Positions 9,339 to 17,500 of a stretch of 64,000 nucleotides of DNA are shown here, in pieces. Origin of the DNA: Nocardioides sp. JS614 (GTDB lineage Bacteria; Actinomycetota; Actinomycetes; Propionibacteriales; Nocardioidaceae); contig NC_008699.1 in NCBI RefSeq assembly GCF_000015265.1, forward strand, positions 1,240,001-1,304,000. Reading direction: 5' to 3'. Under the pieces are notes generated by a model that worked only from the letters and a program-made list of their open reading frames with translations, was not told the origin of the DNA and made no database searches. The number at the start of each line of letters is the position of its first letter. Positions within the stretch are counted from its first letter, which is position 1. A program made the translations under genes and the position numbers.

Positions 9339-10475
9339 TCACGCCGGGCCGCCGCTCATCAGGAGCACCGGCTTGACCACGTCACCGCTGACGCAGTCGG
9401 AGGCGGCCCGGTTGATCTCGTCGAACGAGTAGTGGGTGATCAACCGGTCGAACGGGAGCAGGCCGCGTTGGTGCAGCGTGAGCATGCGGGGGATCATCTG
9501 GCTCGGAGTGCTGTCGCCCTGCAGGACGCCGCGCACGGTCAGGCCCCTGGTCATCGCCTCGAGCATCACGATGCCCCCGGTGGCGCCGGGCGGTGCCGTG
9601 CCGACGAAGGCGCAGGTGCCGAGGGAGTCCAACGACCGCACCGCCTGGGTCAGGACGGTCGGGACGCCCGTCGTCTCGAGCGCGAAGTCGACGCCCCGGC
9701 CCCCGGTCGCCTCCCGGATCGCCTCGACCGGATCGACCGCCTCGGGCGACACCAGGTGGGTGGCCCCGAGCTCGGCCGCCAGCTCGAGCCGGGAGGCGCG
9801 GCGGTTCACCGCCACGATCGTGGTCGCGCCGCACAGCCGCGCCGCCATGACGGCGCACAGGCCGACGGAGCCGGTCCCGTAGACCGCCACCGAGGACCCG
9901 GGGGTCACTCGGAGCACGTCGAGCACGGCGCCGACACCGGTCTGCACCCCGCAGGCCAACGGCCCGGCGATGCGCAGGTCGGTGTCGTCCGGGACTCTCA
10001 CGACGCTGCGCGCGTTGGCGACGCAGAATGTCCCGAAGGAGGATTGACCGAAGAAATGGTCCCCGACCGGACGGTGGTCCAGGTCGGTCGTGGCCACCGA
10101 GCCGTCGGCGCGGCAGCAGCCGAACTTCAGCTGCGCGATGGAGTCGCAGTACGCCGACCAGCCGGTGCGGCAGCGACGGCACCGGCCGCAGGACGGGAAG
10201 CTGAGCACCACCTTGTCACCGGCCCCGACTTCGCGGACCGCGCTTCCCGTCTCCCTCACGATCCCTGCTCCCTCGTGACCGAGCACCGCGGGAAGGGAAT
10301 CCGGCCGGGAGTCGCGCACCAGCAGGTCGGTGTGGCACAAGCCGGAGGCCACCACCTCGACGAGAACCTCGTCCGGCCGAGGCCCCGAGAGCTCGACCTG
10401 CTCGAGCCGGAACGGGCCGCCCGTCTCGCGGACGACGGCACACGTGGCCGTGGTGGTCACGGACGGATCACTCAC
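9339..10475 (-). CDS. Zinc-dependent alcohol dehydrogenase (MDR family)
   Basis: 378-aa medium-chain dehydrogenase. The catalytic zinc site includes C47 (GLCHTD) and H67-E68 (GHEGAG). The structural zinc lobe is CGRCRRCRTGWSAYC. The nucleotide fold has VYGTGSVGLCAVMAA. The layout resembles aryl/benzyl-alcohol and class III-type enzymes that oxidise alcohols to aldehydes with NAD. GTG 10475 overlaps the stop of the upstream SDR gene (GTGA). A much longer reading frame reaches 10712, but it runs through the SDR gene and is rejected. An aldehyde product could feed the aldehyde dehydrogenase at 21422. Confidence 0.9.
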   Translation of the reverse strand: MSDPSVTTTATCAVVRETGGPFRLEQVELSGPRPDEVLVEVVASGLCHTDLLVRDSRPDSLPAVLGHEGAGIVRETGSAVREVGAGDKVVLSFPSCGRCRRCRTGWSAYCDSIAQLKFGCCRADGSVATTDLDHRPVGDHFFGQSSFGTFCVANARSVVRVPDDTDLRIAGPLACGVQTGVGAVLDVLRVTPGSSVAVYGTGSVGLCAVMAARLCGATTIVAVNRRASRLELAAELGATHLVSPEAVDPVEAIREATGGRGVDFALETTGVPTVLTQAVRSLDSLGTCAFVGTAPPGATGGIVMLEAMTRGLTVRGVLQGDSTPSQMIPRMLTLHQRGLLPFDRLITHYSFDEINRAASDCVSGDVVKPVLLMSGGPA

Positions 10476-11278
10476 TGGGTGGCCGTCAGGCCGCCGTCGA
10501 GCGTGAGCAGCTGTCCGGTCACGAAGGACGAGGCATCGGTGCAGAAGAAGAGGACGGCGCCGACCAGGTCGTCGGTCTCCGCGATCCGGTGCAGCGGGAT
10601 CCGGCTGACCAGGTTGTCGTAGAACCCGGGGGCGGCGAGCAGCTCCGCCGCCTGCTCGGTGCGCACGAACGTCGGCGAGATGGTGTTCACCCGGATGTCG
10701 TGCTTGGCCCATTCCGTGGCGTGCTGTCGGGTCAAGGCGTCCAGCGCGCCCTTGGCCGCGACATAGGCTGAGAAGCCCGCGTCGATGCCGAGCTGGCCGC
10801 GCACGGAGCTGATGTTGAGGATGGCGCCGCCCCGGCCGCCGGCGACCATGGCCCGGGCCGCGGCCTGGGAGACCAGCAGGGCCGTCGTCAGGTTCAGGTC
10901 GAGGATCCGGTTCCAGTCCGCTTGCGGGTAGTCCTCGGCAGCGTGCAGGGCGGTACCGGCGCCGCCGCCGATCCCGTTGACCAGGACGTCGACGCGGCCG
11001 AAGGCACCGAGGGTCTGCGCGATGGCGTCATCGGCGGCCTCCTTCTGAGTCATGTCTCCGGTGATGACCAGAGCCTCGCCCCCGGCGTCCTCCACGGCAC
11101 TGCGGGCCGCGGCGAGTCCCGCTTCGGACCGGCCGATGACGGCCACCTTGGCGCCGACACCGGCGAGTGCAGCGCAGGTCCGGACGCCGACACCGCCCGA
11201 GCCACCCGCGACGATGGCCACGCGATCGTCGAGCCTGAAGCGCTGCAGTTCGGTCGTGCTGACCTGGGCCGTCGCCAT
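10472..11278 (-). CDS. Short-chain dehydrogenase/reductase (classical SDR)
   Basis: 268-aa NAD(P)-dependent SDR. The dinucleotide motif is AGGSGGVG (TGxxxGxG variant), with NGIGGG, the Ser of ISSV, and the catalytic Y172-x3-K176 (SAYVAAKGA). The C-terminal FVTGQLLTLDGG is typical of FabG-like members. It probably oxidises a hydroxyacyl or secondary alcohol intermediate. ATG 11278 is preceded by GGAGGAA. It sits 32 bp after the MBL gene and overlaps the start of the alcohol dehydrogenase gene. Confidence 0.92.
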   Translation of the reverse strand: MATAQVSTTELQRFRLDDRVAIVAGGSGGVGVRTCAALAGVGAKVAVIGRSEAGLAAARSAVEDAGGEALVITGDMTQKEAADDAIAQTLGAFGRVDVLVNGIGGGAGTALHAAEDYPQADWNRILDLNLTTALLVSQAAARAMVAGGRGGAILNISSVRGQLGIDAGFSAYVAAKGALDALTRQHATEWAKHDIRVNTISPTFVRTEQAAELLAAPGFYDNLVSRIPLHRIAETDDLVGAVLFFCTDASSFVTGQLLTLDGGLTATQ

Positions 11279-11310
11279 GAAGTTCCTCCGGTCGAAGTGG
11301 GTGTGCGCGC

Positions 11311-12216
11311 TCAGCGGGCAGGGGAGCGCTTGGTGGTGAACTTGTCCCACAGCGACGCGGCGTTGAGCGTCTGGATGTGGTCCATCATGTAGCCCTGGCC
11401 GATGTCGACCGGGCCGAACTTGTCGCGGAAGTCGATGCGAGCGATGGTCTCCTCGCGCGACCAGCCCAGCGCCACCGCCTCGGCGACGGCACCGGTCCAC
11501 TCCAGGAGCACCGCACGCTGAGTGGCCAGGTAGTCGGGGGTGGTCACCGGTCCGTGACCGGGGACGACCGTGTCGACCTCGAGGCTGCCGATCACGTCGA
11601 GCGCACCGACCCACTGCTCGACGTCGGAGGTCATCAGCCAGGTCTGACACTGGGAGAACACCGTGTCACCGGTGAAGACCACGCGCTCGTCCGGCACGTA
11701 CACCGCGACCTGCCCAGGGGTGTGGCCGGGCGTGTGGATTAGGTGGAAGGTCTTCTCGCCGACCTTGAGGTCCAGATCGCCGGTGAACACCAGATCACCG
11801 CGGTTCGGGTCCTCGTAGTAGGTGTCCCGGTCGGGCACGATGGCCGCAGCCTCCGGATCGTCGGTGGGGATGGCTTCGATGGCGTACGCGAACGGGTCCA
11901 GATCGGGGGTCGGGACCATGAAGTTGTCCGCGACGCCCTGATGGTGGACCACTTCGCCGGCGCCCTTGAAGAAGTAGTTGCCGAAGATGTGGTCGACGTG
12001 GTGCTCGGTGTTGATGACGAACCGGATCGGGCCCTCCGCCTCGGCCTGCTTGCGCATCTCGAGTGCCTTGGTCGGCAGCTGCGGCGTGTCGATGAGGACG
12101 ACGCCGGCCGTGGTCACGACGTAGCTGGGGTTGCAGCCACGGATCGTGGTGGACGTGAAGACATGGGGCGTGACGCGCTGCACGTTGACCTCCGTAGGGA
12201 CTCGAGCCTGGGCCAT
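11311..12216 (-). CDS. Metallo-beta-lactamase-fold hydrolase
   Basis: 301-aa MBL-fold protein, first gene of the minus-strand operon. The metal motif reads NTEHHVDH (residues 69-76): the usual HxHxDH has Glu in the first His position. Other ligands are present: HTPGHTPG, FTGDTVF (bridging Asp) and VPGHGPV. Proteins of this type include lactonases, quinol/thioester hydrolases and dioxygenases. Here hydrolysis of a lactone or thioester in the catabolic route is plausible but unproven. ATG 12216 lies about 36 nt after the predicted transcription start of the operator-bearing promoter. Confidence 0.85.
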   Translation of the reverse strand: MAQARVPTEVNVQRVTPHVFTSTTIRGCNPSYVVTTAGVVLIDTPQLPTKALEMRKQAEAEGPIRFVINTEHHVDHIFGNYFFKGAGEVVHHQGVADNFMVPTPDLDPFAYAIEAIPTDDPEAAAIVPDRDTYYEDPNRGDLVFTGDLDLKVGEKTFHLIHTPGHTPGQVAVYVPDERVVFTGDTVFSQCQTWLMTSDVEQWVGALDVIGSLEVDTVVPGHGPVTTPDYLATQRAVLLEWTGAVAEAVALGWSREETIARIDFRDKFGPVDIGQGYMMDHIQTLNAASLWDKFTTKRSPAR

Positions 12217-12258
12217 CCCGGAACAGCGATCGCTCGTGCTCTCGTCCGGCTTCCAGAC

Positions 12259-12287
12259 ATAATCGATTCTCGATGCATGACTGTCAA
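12259..12287 (-). promoter_or_regulatory. Promoter with shared operator (site 2) for the MBL-SDR-ADH-transaldolase operon
   Basis: On the minus strand TTGACA (12287-12282) and GATTAT (12264-12259) are 17 bp apart. The operator TCGATTCTCGAT, written on the plus strand at 12263-12274, fills the downstream half of the spacer and touches the -10 box. A bound repressor would block RNA polymerase here. Confidence 0.7.
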
Positions 12288-12316
12288 GCGAGGCTAGCGG
12301 ACCCGATTTTCGGGCC

Positions 12317-12366
12317 TTGACGGGTCATGTGACCGCGGTTACATTCCATCTATTATCGAGAATCGA
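12317..12366 (+). promoter_or_regulatory. Promoter with shared operator (site 3) for the ABC transporter operon
   Basis: TTGACG (12317-12322) and TACATT (12340-12345) have a 17-bp spacer. The operator on the plus strand is ATCGAGAATCGA (12355-12366), the reverse complement of site 2's core, placed over the likely transcription start. Sites 2 and 3 lie about 90 bp apart between divergent operons, which would allow joint control. Confidence 0.7.
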
Positions 12367-12407
12367 CTGATTGGTCCGGGGTCATCGACCCGGGAGATTG
12401 GGTGGAG

Positions 12408-12482
12408 ATGGACGCGACTCACCGGCCCGGGCGAGGCACGCCGGGCCCCCGCGCGCGAGCCGCTATCGGCGGGCTGACGTGA
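12408..12482 (+). CDS. Possible 24-aa leader peptide before the transporter operon
   Basis: A short frame opening with ATG 12408 begins MDATHRPGRG and ends LT. Its TGA overlaps the GTG start of the permease (GTGA, 12479-12482). A GGGAG (12392-12396) and a GGTGGAG abutting the ATG could serve as ribosome sites. The peptide is Arg/Gly/Pro rich and matches no family I know. Its value may be translational coupling of the first permease, which otherwise has a poor ribosome site. Confidence 0.35.
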   Translation: MDATHRPGRGTPGPRARAAIGGLT

Positions 12483-13498
12483 GCGGCCGCTCATCGGATC
12501 GGGCCGTGAGTGAGCAGCTGCTGCTGCCCTCGCCGCAAGACCCGACGAGTCGCAACCTCGGCCGCGCGGGGACGCCGGTGGTCGCCGCCGTCGCACTGCT
12601 CGCGCTGATCTGGATGACCGGGAACACCTCCTCGGTCGTTCCCTCCGTCGTCATCGGACTCACCGAGCACGCCCCCTTGGTGCTGGCCGCCACCGGCTTC
12701 GCGCTGCTGTACCGCCTGACGGGGCTGATCAACGTGGCCTACGCGGAGACGGTGACGCTGGGGGCCTATTTCGCCATGCACCTGAACACGACCTACGGGC
12801 TCGGCTTCTTCGCGGTCCTGGTCCCGGCAGGGGTACTGGCCGGCCTCCTGAGCGTGGCGACCTACCTGTTGATCTTCCGCCCCGCGAAGCTCCGCGGCGT
12901 GGGAACGCTCGAGCTCATCATCATCTCGTTCGGCCTGTCGATCGCCCTGCGCTACGGGCTCCAGTTCGTCTTCGGCACGCCGGTGCGGTTCTTCGACGTG
13001 CCGCCCCCGGACAGTGTCAACATCCTCGGGGTCGGGGTGGCGTCGTTCCGTCTGGTGGCCCTGATCAGCGTGCTGGTCCTCGCCGTGGGCCTCTACCTGT
13101 TCATCCAGCGGTCCCGCTACGGCCTCATGGTCCGTGCGCTGGCAGGGGACGAGGCGCTGGCCCAGGCCAGCGGGATCCGTCCGTTCGCGGTGACGGTGCT
13201 GATCTGGTTCATCGCCGGACTGGCGGGTGGCATGGCCGGTGCGTTCTACGGCGTCGGCTCCTCGGTCAGTCCGATGCTCGGAAGCCGGGTCTTCATCCTG
13301 ATACTTCTCGTCGTCCTCGTCGGCGGGATCTGGGGCCTGAACGGCGTGATGGTCGTCGGCATCGCCACGGGCATCGCGCTCGCATTCATGACCCTGACCC
13401 TCGGCCAGGTCCTGTACGCGCACGTCGTCCTCATCGCCGGCTTCCTGGTCGTGCTCAAGGCCCGCGGCCGCCGGCTCACCGAGAGCACGAAGGTCTGA
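12479..13498 (+). CDS. Branched-chain amino acid-type ABC transporter permease (LivH-like)
   Basis: 339-aa polytopic membrane protein. About eight to nine hydrophobic segments begin near residue 30. The LivH signature NVAYAETVTLGAYFAM is present, as is the cytoplasmic coupling segment RSRYGLMVRALAGDEALAQASGI. GTG 12479 overlaps the stop of a possible leader ORF; GTG 12506 is an alternative start. First gene of the transporter operon permease-permease-ATPase-ATPase-binding protein. LIV-type importers in catabolic islands often carry aromatic or other carboxylates rather than amino acids. Confidence 0.9.
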   Translation: MSGRSSDRAVSEQLLLPSPQDPTSRNLGRAGTPVVAAVALLALIWMTGNTSSVVPSVVIGLTEHAPLVLAATGFALLYRLTGLINVAYAETVTLGAYFAMHLNTTYGLGFFAVLVPAGVLAGLLSVATYLLIFRPAKLRGVGTLELIIISFGLSIALRYGLQFVFGTPVRFFDVPPPDSVNILGVGVASFRLVALISVLVLAVGLYLFIQRSRYGLMVRALAGDEALAQASGIRPFAVTVLIWFIAGLAGGMAGAFYGVGSSVSPMLGSRVFILILLVVLVGGIWGLNGVMVVGIATGIALAFMTLTLGQVLYAHVVLIAGFLVVLKARGRRLTESTKV

Positions 13499-13502
13499 CG
13501 CC

Positions 13503-14444
13503 ATGGTTCTCGACACGTTCCTGATCTCAGGCCTGTTCCACGTCGTCATGCTGATCGGGCTGGCGCTCCTGCTGCACCTCCAGCTCGGCCTGAGCCGCAT
13601 CGCCAACTTCGGCGTGGTCGGCTTCTGGGGGATCGGGCTCTACGCCTTCGGCGTCCTGTACGTCCGGGTCGACTGGCCGTTCGAGGACCCGATCCAGTTC
13701 CTCGTGTGCGCCGCGCTGGCCACCATGGCGGCGGGTCTGTGCGGCCTCCTCGTCGGGTGGCTGATCGCCGACCTGGACGTCGACGGTGTGATGGTCGGGA
13801 CACTGGGGTTCGCGACGGTCGTCGCGCTGCTCGCGACGACGGAACAAGACCTCACGGGCGGGGCCCTCGGCATGGGAGGCCTGCGCTTCCCCTACGACAC
13901 CGGCGACGTCGCCGTGAACGAGCTGATCTGGCTTCTCGTGCTGGTCGCGCTCGTCACTGGGATCCTCGCCTACGTCTGGCTCGTGCATCGCAATCCCTAT
14001 GGCCGACTGCTCATCGCGATCGGAAGCAACGAGCCGCTCGCGAAGAGTCTCGGCAAGCCCGCGACGCGCACCAAGCTCGGACTGTTCACGGTCACCTCTG
14101 CGCTCATGGGACTGCTCGGGGCCATGTACGGGGTGATGGTGCGGTTCCTCGAGGTGTCCAGCCTGGGCATCGAGCTGACCCTCGCCGCCGTCGTCGGCCT
14201 GGTTGTCGGTGGTTCGGTGCGGGTGCTCGGGGCGGTGGTCGGAGTGATCCTGACAGTCGGGGTCTTCGACATCGTCATCCAGTCCTACATCCCGCTGCCG
14301 GCGGAGTGGTACACCCAGACGATTCCGCTGCTGCGCGAGGTCCTGTTCGGACTGGCGCTCATCCTTGTCCTGATCTTCCGGCCGCTCGGCCTGCTCGGCC
14401 ACATGCGGCGCGACCGACTCATGAGGAGGATCCACGGTGCCTGA
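13503..14444 (+). CDS. Branched-chain amino acid-type ABC transporter permease (LivM-like)
   Basis: 313-aa partner permease with about eight membrane segments. The typical LivM coupling motif is RNPYGRLLIAIGSNEPLAKSLG. A conserved glycine-rich segment (VVGLVVGGSVRVLGAVVG) lies near the C terminus, which ends in basic residues (MRRDRLMRRIHGA). It starts 4 bp after the LivH-like gene and overlaps the GTG of the ATPase gene by 8 bp, so translation is tightly coupled. Confidence 0.9.
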   Translation: MVLDTFLISGLFHVVMLIGLALLLHLQLGLSRIANFGVVGFWGIGLYAFGVLYVRVDWPFEDPIQFLVCAALATMAAGLCGLLVGWLIADLDVDGVMVGTLGFATVVALLATTEQDLTGGALGMGGLRFPYDTGDVAVNELIWLLVLVALVTGILAYVWLVHRNPYGRLLIAIGSNEPLAKSLGKPATRTKLGLFTVTSALMGLLGAMYGVMVRFLEVSSLGIELTLAAVVGLVVGGSVRVLGAVVGVILTVGVFDIVIQSYIPLPAEWYTQTIPLLREVLFGLALILVLIFRPLGLLGHMRRDRLMRRIHGA

Positions 14445-15249
14445 ATCCAGCACGACCTTCCGCACCGAGCTGCCGACCCGGACCGCCCCGCGCCCGCGGC
14501 TCACCCTCACCGACGTCTCGAAGAGCTTCGCCGGCCGCACGGTGGTCGATGTCGAGGACCTCAGCCTCGGCGACCATCCCATCGAAGGACTCATCGGCCC
14601 GAACGGTGCGGGCAAGACGACCCTGATGCGCCTGATCATGGGGTCTCTCAGGGCTGACACCGGGCAGATCCGTCTCGAGCGGACGGGGCATCACGACGTC
14701 GTGCTCTCGCAGCTGCGCGCACACAAGATCGCTCAGTGCGGAGTCGTGAAGACCAACCAGGTGATCACTGACTTCGAGGGGCTGACGATCCTCGACTCGC
14801 TTCTGCTCTCGGTCACTCCCGAACGTCGTGAGTTCCCCCTTCACCTGAAGGGGGAACGATCGACCTACGACGAGCACCGGGCCGAGATCGAGCGCCAGCT
14901 CGATCACTTCGGGCTGGGGAACACCCGCCGGCTGGCGCTCTCGGCGGGCGAGAAGAAGCTCGTCGACATCATCCGATGCCTGCTGCTGAAGCCTGCCGTC
15001 CTGCTCCTGGACGAGCCGACGGCGGGGCTTCCGGCAGAGGTGACCCAGAGGGTCATGGACGCCGTGGGCGGCCTGGCCGCCGACGGCACCACCGTCGTCA
15101 TCATCGAGCACGACCTCGACGTGATCTGGAACCTCTGTACCCAGGTGACCTTCATGGCCGAAGGCCGGGTGATGCTCCGCGGTGAGCCGTCGGAGATCCG
15201 GGAACACGGGACCGTCGTCGAGAGCTACCTGGGCCAGGGTCATGTCTGA
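14437..15249 (+). CDS. ABC transporter ATP-binding protein (LivG-like)
   Basis: 270-aa ATPase. Walker A is GPNGAGKTT, Walker B is VLLLDEPTAGL, and the switch His is in VIIEHDLD. The ABC signature is unusual: LSAGEKK in place of LSGGQ, which is common in LivG-type proteins where the second ATPase carries the better signature. GTG 14437 lies inside the end of the permease gene. It should form a heterodimer with the LivF-like protein that follows. Confidence 0.9.
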   Translation: MPESSTTFRTELPTRTAPRPRLTLTDVSKSFAGRTVVDVEDLSLGDHPIEGLIGPNGAGKTTLMRLIMGSLRADTGQIRLERTGHHDVVLSQLRAHKIAQCGVVKTNQVITDFEGLTILDSLLLSVTPERREFPLHLKGERSTYDEHRAEIERQLDHFGLGNTRRLALSAGEKKLVDIIRCLLLKPAVLLLDEPTAGLPAEVTQRVMDAVGGLAADGTTVVIIEHDLDVIWNLCTQVTFMAEGRVMLRGEPSEIREHGTVVESYLGQGHV

Positions 15250-15952
15250 GGCCACCAGGGTGCTCGAGGTCAGCGGCCTGCGAGCCGGCTACGACGGGAT
15301 CGCCGTCCTCGACGAGGTCGACTTCACGGTCGGCGACGAGGTCTTCGCGATCCTGGGCGCCAATGGCGCAGGGAAGACGACCCTCCTTGCCACGCTGGCA
15401 CGCCTCAATCCGTTGATGGCCGGGACCGTCACCTTCAAAGGCACCGACATCAGCCGGATGAGGGCCTACCAGAGCGCGGGCCTCGGTGTGGGGTACGTGC
15501 CCCAGGAGCGCGGTGTCTTCCCCGACCTGACCGTCATGGACAACCTGCGAGTGGGCGGGATGTTCGGCGACCGGTCTGTGTCCGAGCGCGTCGACGAGGT
15601 CTTCACGTTCTTCCCTGACCTCAAGCGCAAGCTGAACCTGCGCGCCGGAACCCTCAGCGGCGGCGAGTCGCGCATGGTCGCCTGCGGTCGCGCCCTCATG
15701 CAGGATCCCACGCTCCTCCTCCTCGACGAACCGACCGCGGGGCTGTCCCCGCTGTACGTCAGCACGTTCTTCGAGGCCATCCGGCGCATCCGCGACGAAC
15801 GGCAGGTGGCCATCGTCGTCGCGGAGCAGAACGCCACGCAGGCACTCGGGGTCGCCGACCGCGTGATGGTGCTCAGCCTCGGCCAGAAGTCGGCCGTGAT
15901 GGAGGCATCCGAGCTCACCACTGAGCAGCTGAAGCACGCCTATCAGATCTGA
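15242..15952 (+). CDS. ABC transporter ATP-binding protein (LivF-like)
   Basis: 236-aa ATPase with Walker A GANGAGKTT, Q-loop GYVPQERGVF, signature LSGGESRM, Walker B LLLLDEPTAGL and switch region VVAEQNA (Gln-Asn where many have His, as usual for LivF). Start ATG 15242 overlaps the LivG-like stop. The binding-protein gene follows after 36 bp with its own GGAGAGAGG ribosome site. Confidence 0.92.
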   Translation: MSEATRVLEVSGLRAGYDGIAVLDEVDFTVGDEVFAILGANGAGKTTLLATLARLNPLMAGTVTFKGTDISRMRAYQSAGLGVGYVPQERGVFPDLTVMDNLRVGGMFGDRSVSERVDEVFTFFPDLKRKLNLRAGTLSGGESRMVACGRALMQDPTLLLLDEPTAGLSPLYVSTFFEAIRRIRDERQVAIVVAEQNATQALGVADRVMVLSLGQKSAVMEASELTTEQLKHAYQI

Positions 15953-15988
15953 CCAGGAAAGAACTGGCACGGAGAGAGGAACACCCCG

Positions 15989-17335
15989 ATGAAGCGTTCG
16001 GTCCCGGTAGGCCGCGCACTCGTTGCGCTGCTCGCCATCACGCTGGTGGCCGCTGGCTGCACCACCAGCTCCGGCAAGGAGAAGGAGGCGACAGACGATG
16101 TGGCGGTCTGCGAGCTCGCCTACTACACCGGCGAGTTCGGCTCCTACGGCGAGTCCTTGACCGCCGATGTCGTGTTCCCGGTCGAAGAGGTCATCAACGA
16201 GGATCCGCCGCTCGGCCGGTCCTGGAAGCTGTTCCACGAGGACCTCGGCACGGTGGGTGAGGCGCAGGCCGCGCGCACCTGCCTGGACCGGCACGGTGCG
16301 GAGATCCTGGTCAGCATCGCTCACGGCTACCGGACCTACCGCGACCTCATGATGGAGCGTTGGCAGGAGGAGGACAGCCCCCTCGCACCCTCGGTTCACG
16401 GTGGGGCGATCCCTGGGAACCTCGGCGGCAAGGTCGAGGAGCCCATCTTCCGCGCTCAGGGGCTGGACGAGACGCTCGGCATGACCGGCGCGCTCTACGC
16501 CGAGCAGATCGGCGCCAAGTCGGTGGCCATCTTCGCCACCAACGTCGAAGGCTTCCAGCTGGCGGCGGACGCCGCCGAGCGGACCGCCGAGTACCTCGGC
16601 CTCGAGGTCCTCGAGCGGATCGATGCCGGTGCCGAGCAGCCCTCCTACGTTGCCGAGGCTCGGAGGATCGCGGACCTCAACCCCGACGCGGTCATCGTCC
16701 AGGCCGGTTCCGTGGAGTCCGCAACGCTGATCAAGCAGGCCACCGAGGCGGGCATCTCCCTGGAGTGGATCGGCGAGACCGGGTGGGTCCAGCCCGAGTT
16801 CATCAAGACCCTGGGCACCGGACCGCTCGCCAAGCAGAAGGGGATCGGCTTCGCCGCCTTCTCCTACAACGACGAGTCGCCGGCCTGGGACTTCTTCTCC
16901 GAGCTCTGGGAGAGCACACCCGGCTATGCCGACAAGTTCGGTCCGCCGAGCGACGCCTACCACTACTCGACCTATGACCTGATGGTGCAGACCGCGCTCG
17001 CGGTCGAGGCCGGCGGCTCCTACAAGGTGAGTGACTGGGCGCCGGCCATGCACGAGGTCGGGGAGGCTCCCGGGGAGGTTTGCTACACCTACGCGGACTG
17101 CCTCGAGCTCATCCGGGACGGTGAGGACATCGACTACGAGGGCATCACCGGCTCCGGCGACTACACCGACGGCGGCGTGAACCAGATCGTCCAGGCCTAC
17201 ACGCCCTTCGCCGAGGACGGCAGCCACGGGGAGCCGGTGGAGCTCGACGGCGAGCGTGCCATGGAGGTCGTCGAGGCCATCGCCACCGAGGCGAAGTGCG
17301 ACCCGGAGAACCCGCCGAACGTCTGCGAGTGGTGA
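15989..17335 (+). CDS. ABC transporter substrate-binding lipoprotein (LIV type)
   Basis: 448-aa extracellular binding protein (periplasmic-binding-protein type 1 fold). Signal peptide of about 23 residues ends in the lipobox LVAAGC, giving a lipid-anchored Cys. The mature part has the two-lobe Leu/Ile/Val-binding architecture with ELAYYTGEFGSYGE near the start and the hinge segment FATNVEGFQLAADAA. Late Cys pairs (CYTYADC, and C near the end) may form disulfides. It sets the island's import specificity, but the ligand cannot be told from sequence. A strong hairpin follows. Confidence 0.92.
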   Translation: MKRSVPVGRALVALLAITLVAAGCTTSSGKEKEATDDVAVCELAYYTGEFGSYGESLTADVVFPVEEVINEDPPLGRSWKLFHEDLGTVGEAQAARTCLDRHGAEILVSIAHGYRTYRDLMMERWQEEDSPLAPSVHGGAIPGNLGGKVEEPIFRAQGLDETLGMTGALYAEQIGAKSVAIFATNVEGFQLAADAAERTAEYLGLEVLERIDAGAEQPSYVAEARRIADLNPDAVIVQAGSVESATLIKQATEAGISLEWIGETGWVQPEFIKTLGTGPLAKQKGIGFAAFSYNDESPAWDFFSELWESTPGYADKFGPPSDAYHYSTYDLMVQTALAVEAGGSYKVSDWAPAMHEVGEAPGEVCYTYADCLELIRDGEDIDYEGITGSGDYTDGGVNQIVQAYTPFAEDGSHGEPVELDGERAMEVVEAIATEAKCDPENPPNVCEW

Positions 17336-17365
17336 GCCCCTTCGCCACTGCCTGATCGGCAGTCG

Positions 17366-17399
17366 CCCGCAGCCCGGGGCAGCAGTCCCGGGCTGCGGG
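17366..17399 (+). terminator. Intrinsic-type terminator hairpin after the transporter operon
   Basis: A perfect 13-bp stem (17366-17378 with 17387-17399) closes an 8-nt loop. There is no T-tract, as is common in high-GC Actinobacteria. It separates the transporter operon from the promoter at 17410. Confidence 0.75.
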
Positions 17400-17409
17400 G
17401 GTCCGAGCC

Positions 17410-17448
17410 TTGACGAGTGACCCACGTCACTTTAGATTATCGATAATC
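17410..17448 (+). promoter_or_regulatory. Promoter with shared operator (site 4) for the dikinase operon
   Basis: TTGACG (17410-17415) and TAGATT (17433-17438) are spaced by exactly 17 bp. The perfect 14-bp palindrome GATTATCGATAATC (17435-17448) overlaps the -10 box. It is the most symmetrical of the four operator copies. Confidence 0.75.
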
Positions 17449-17500
17449 CATTGCAGTGCCGTAGCCACGAAGCTGACGCCACCCACCAGGAGGGGCCCCG

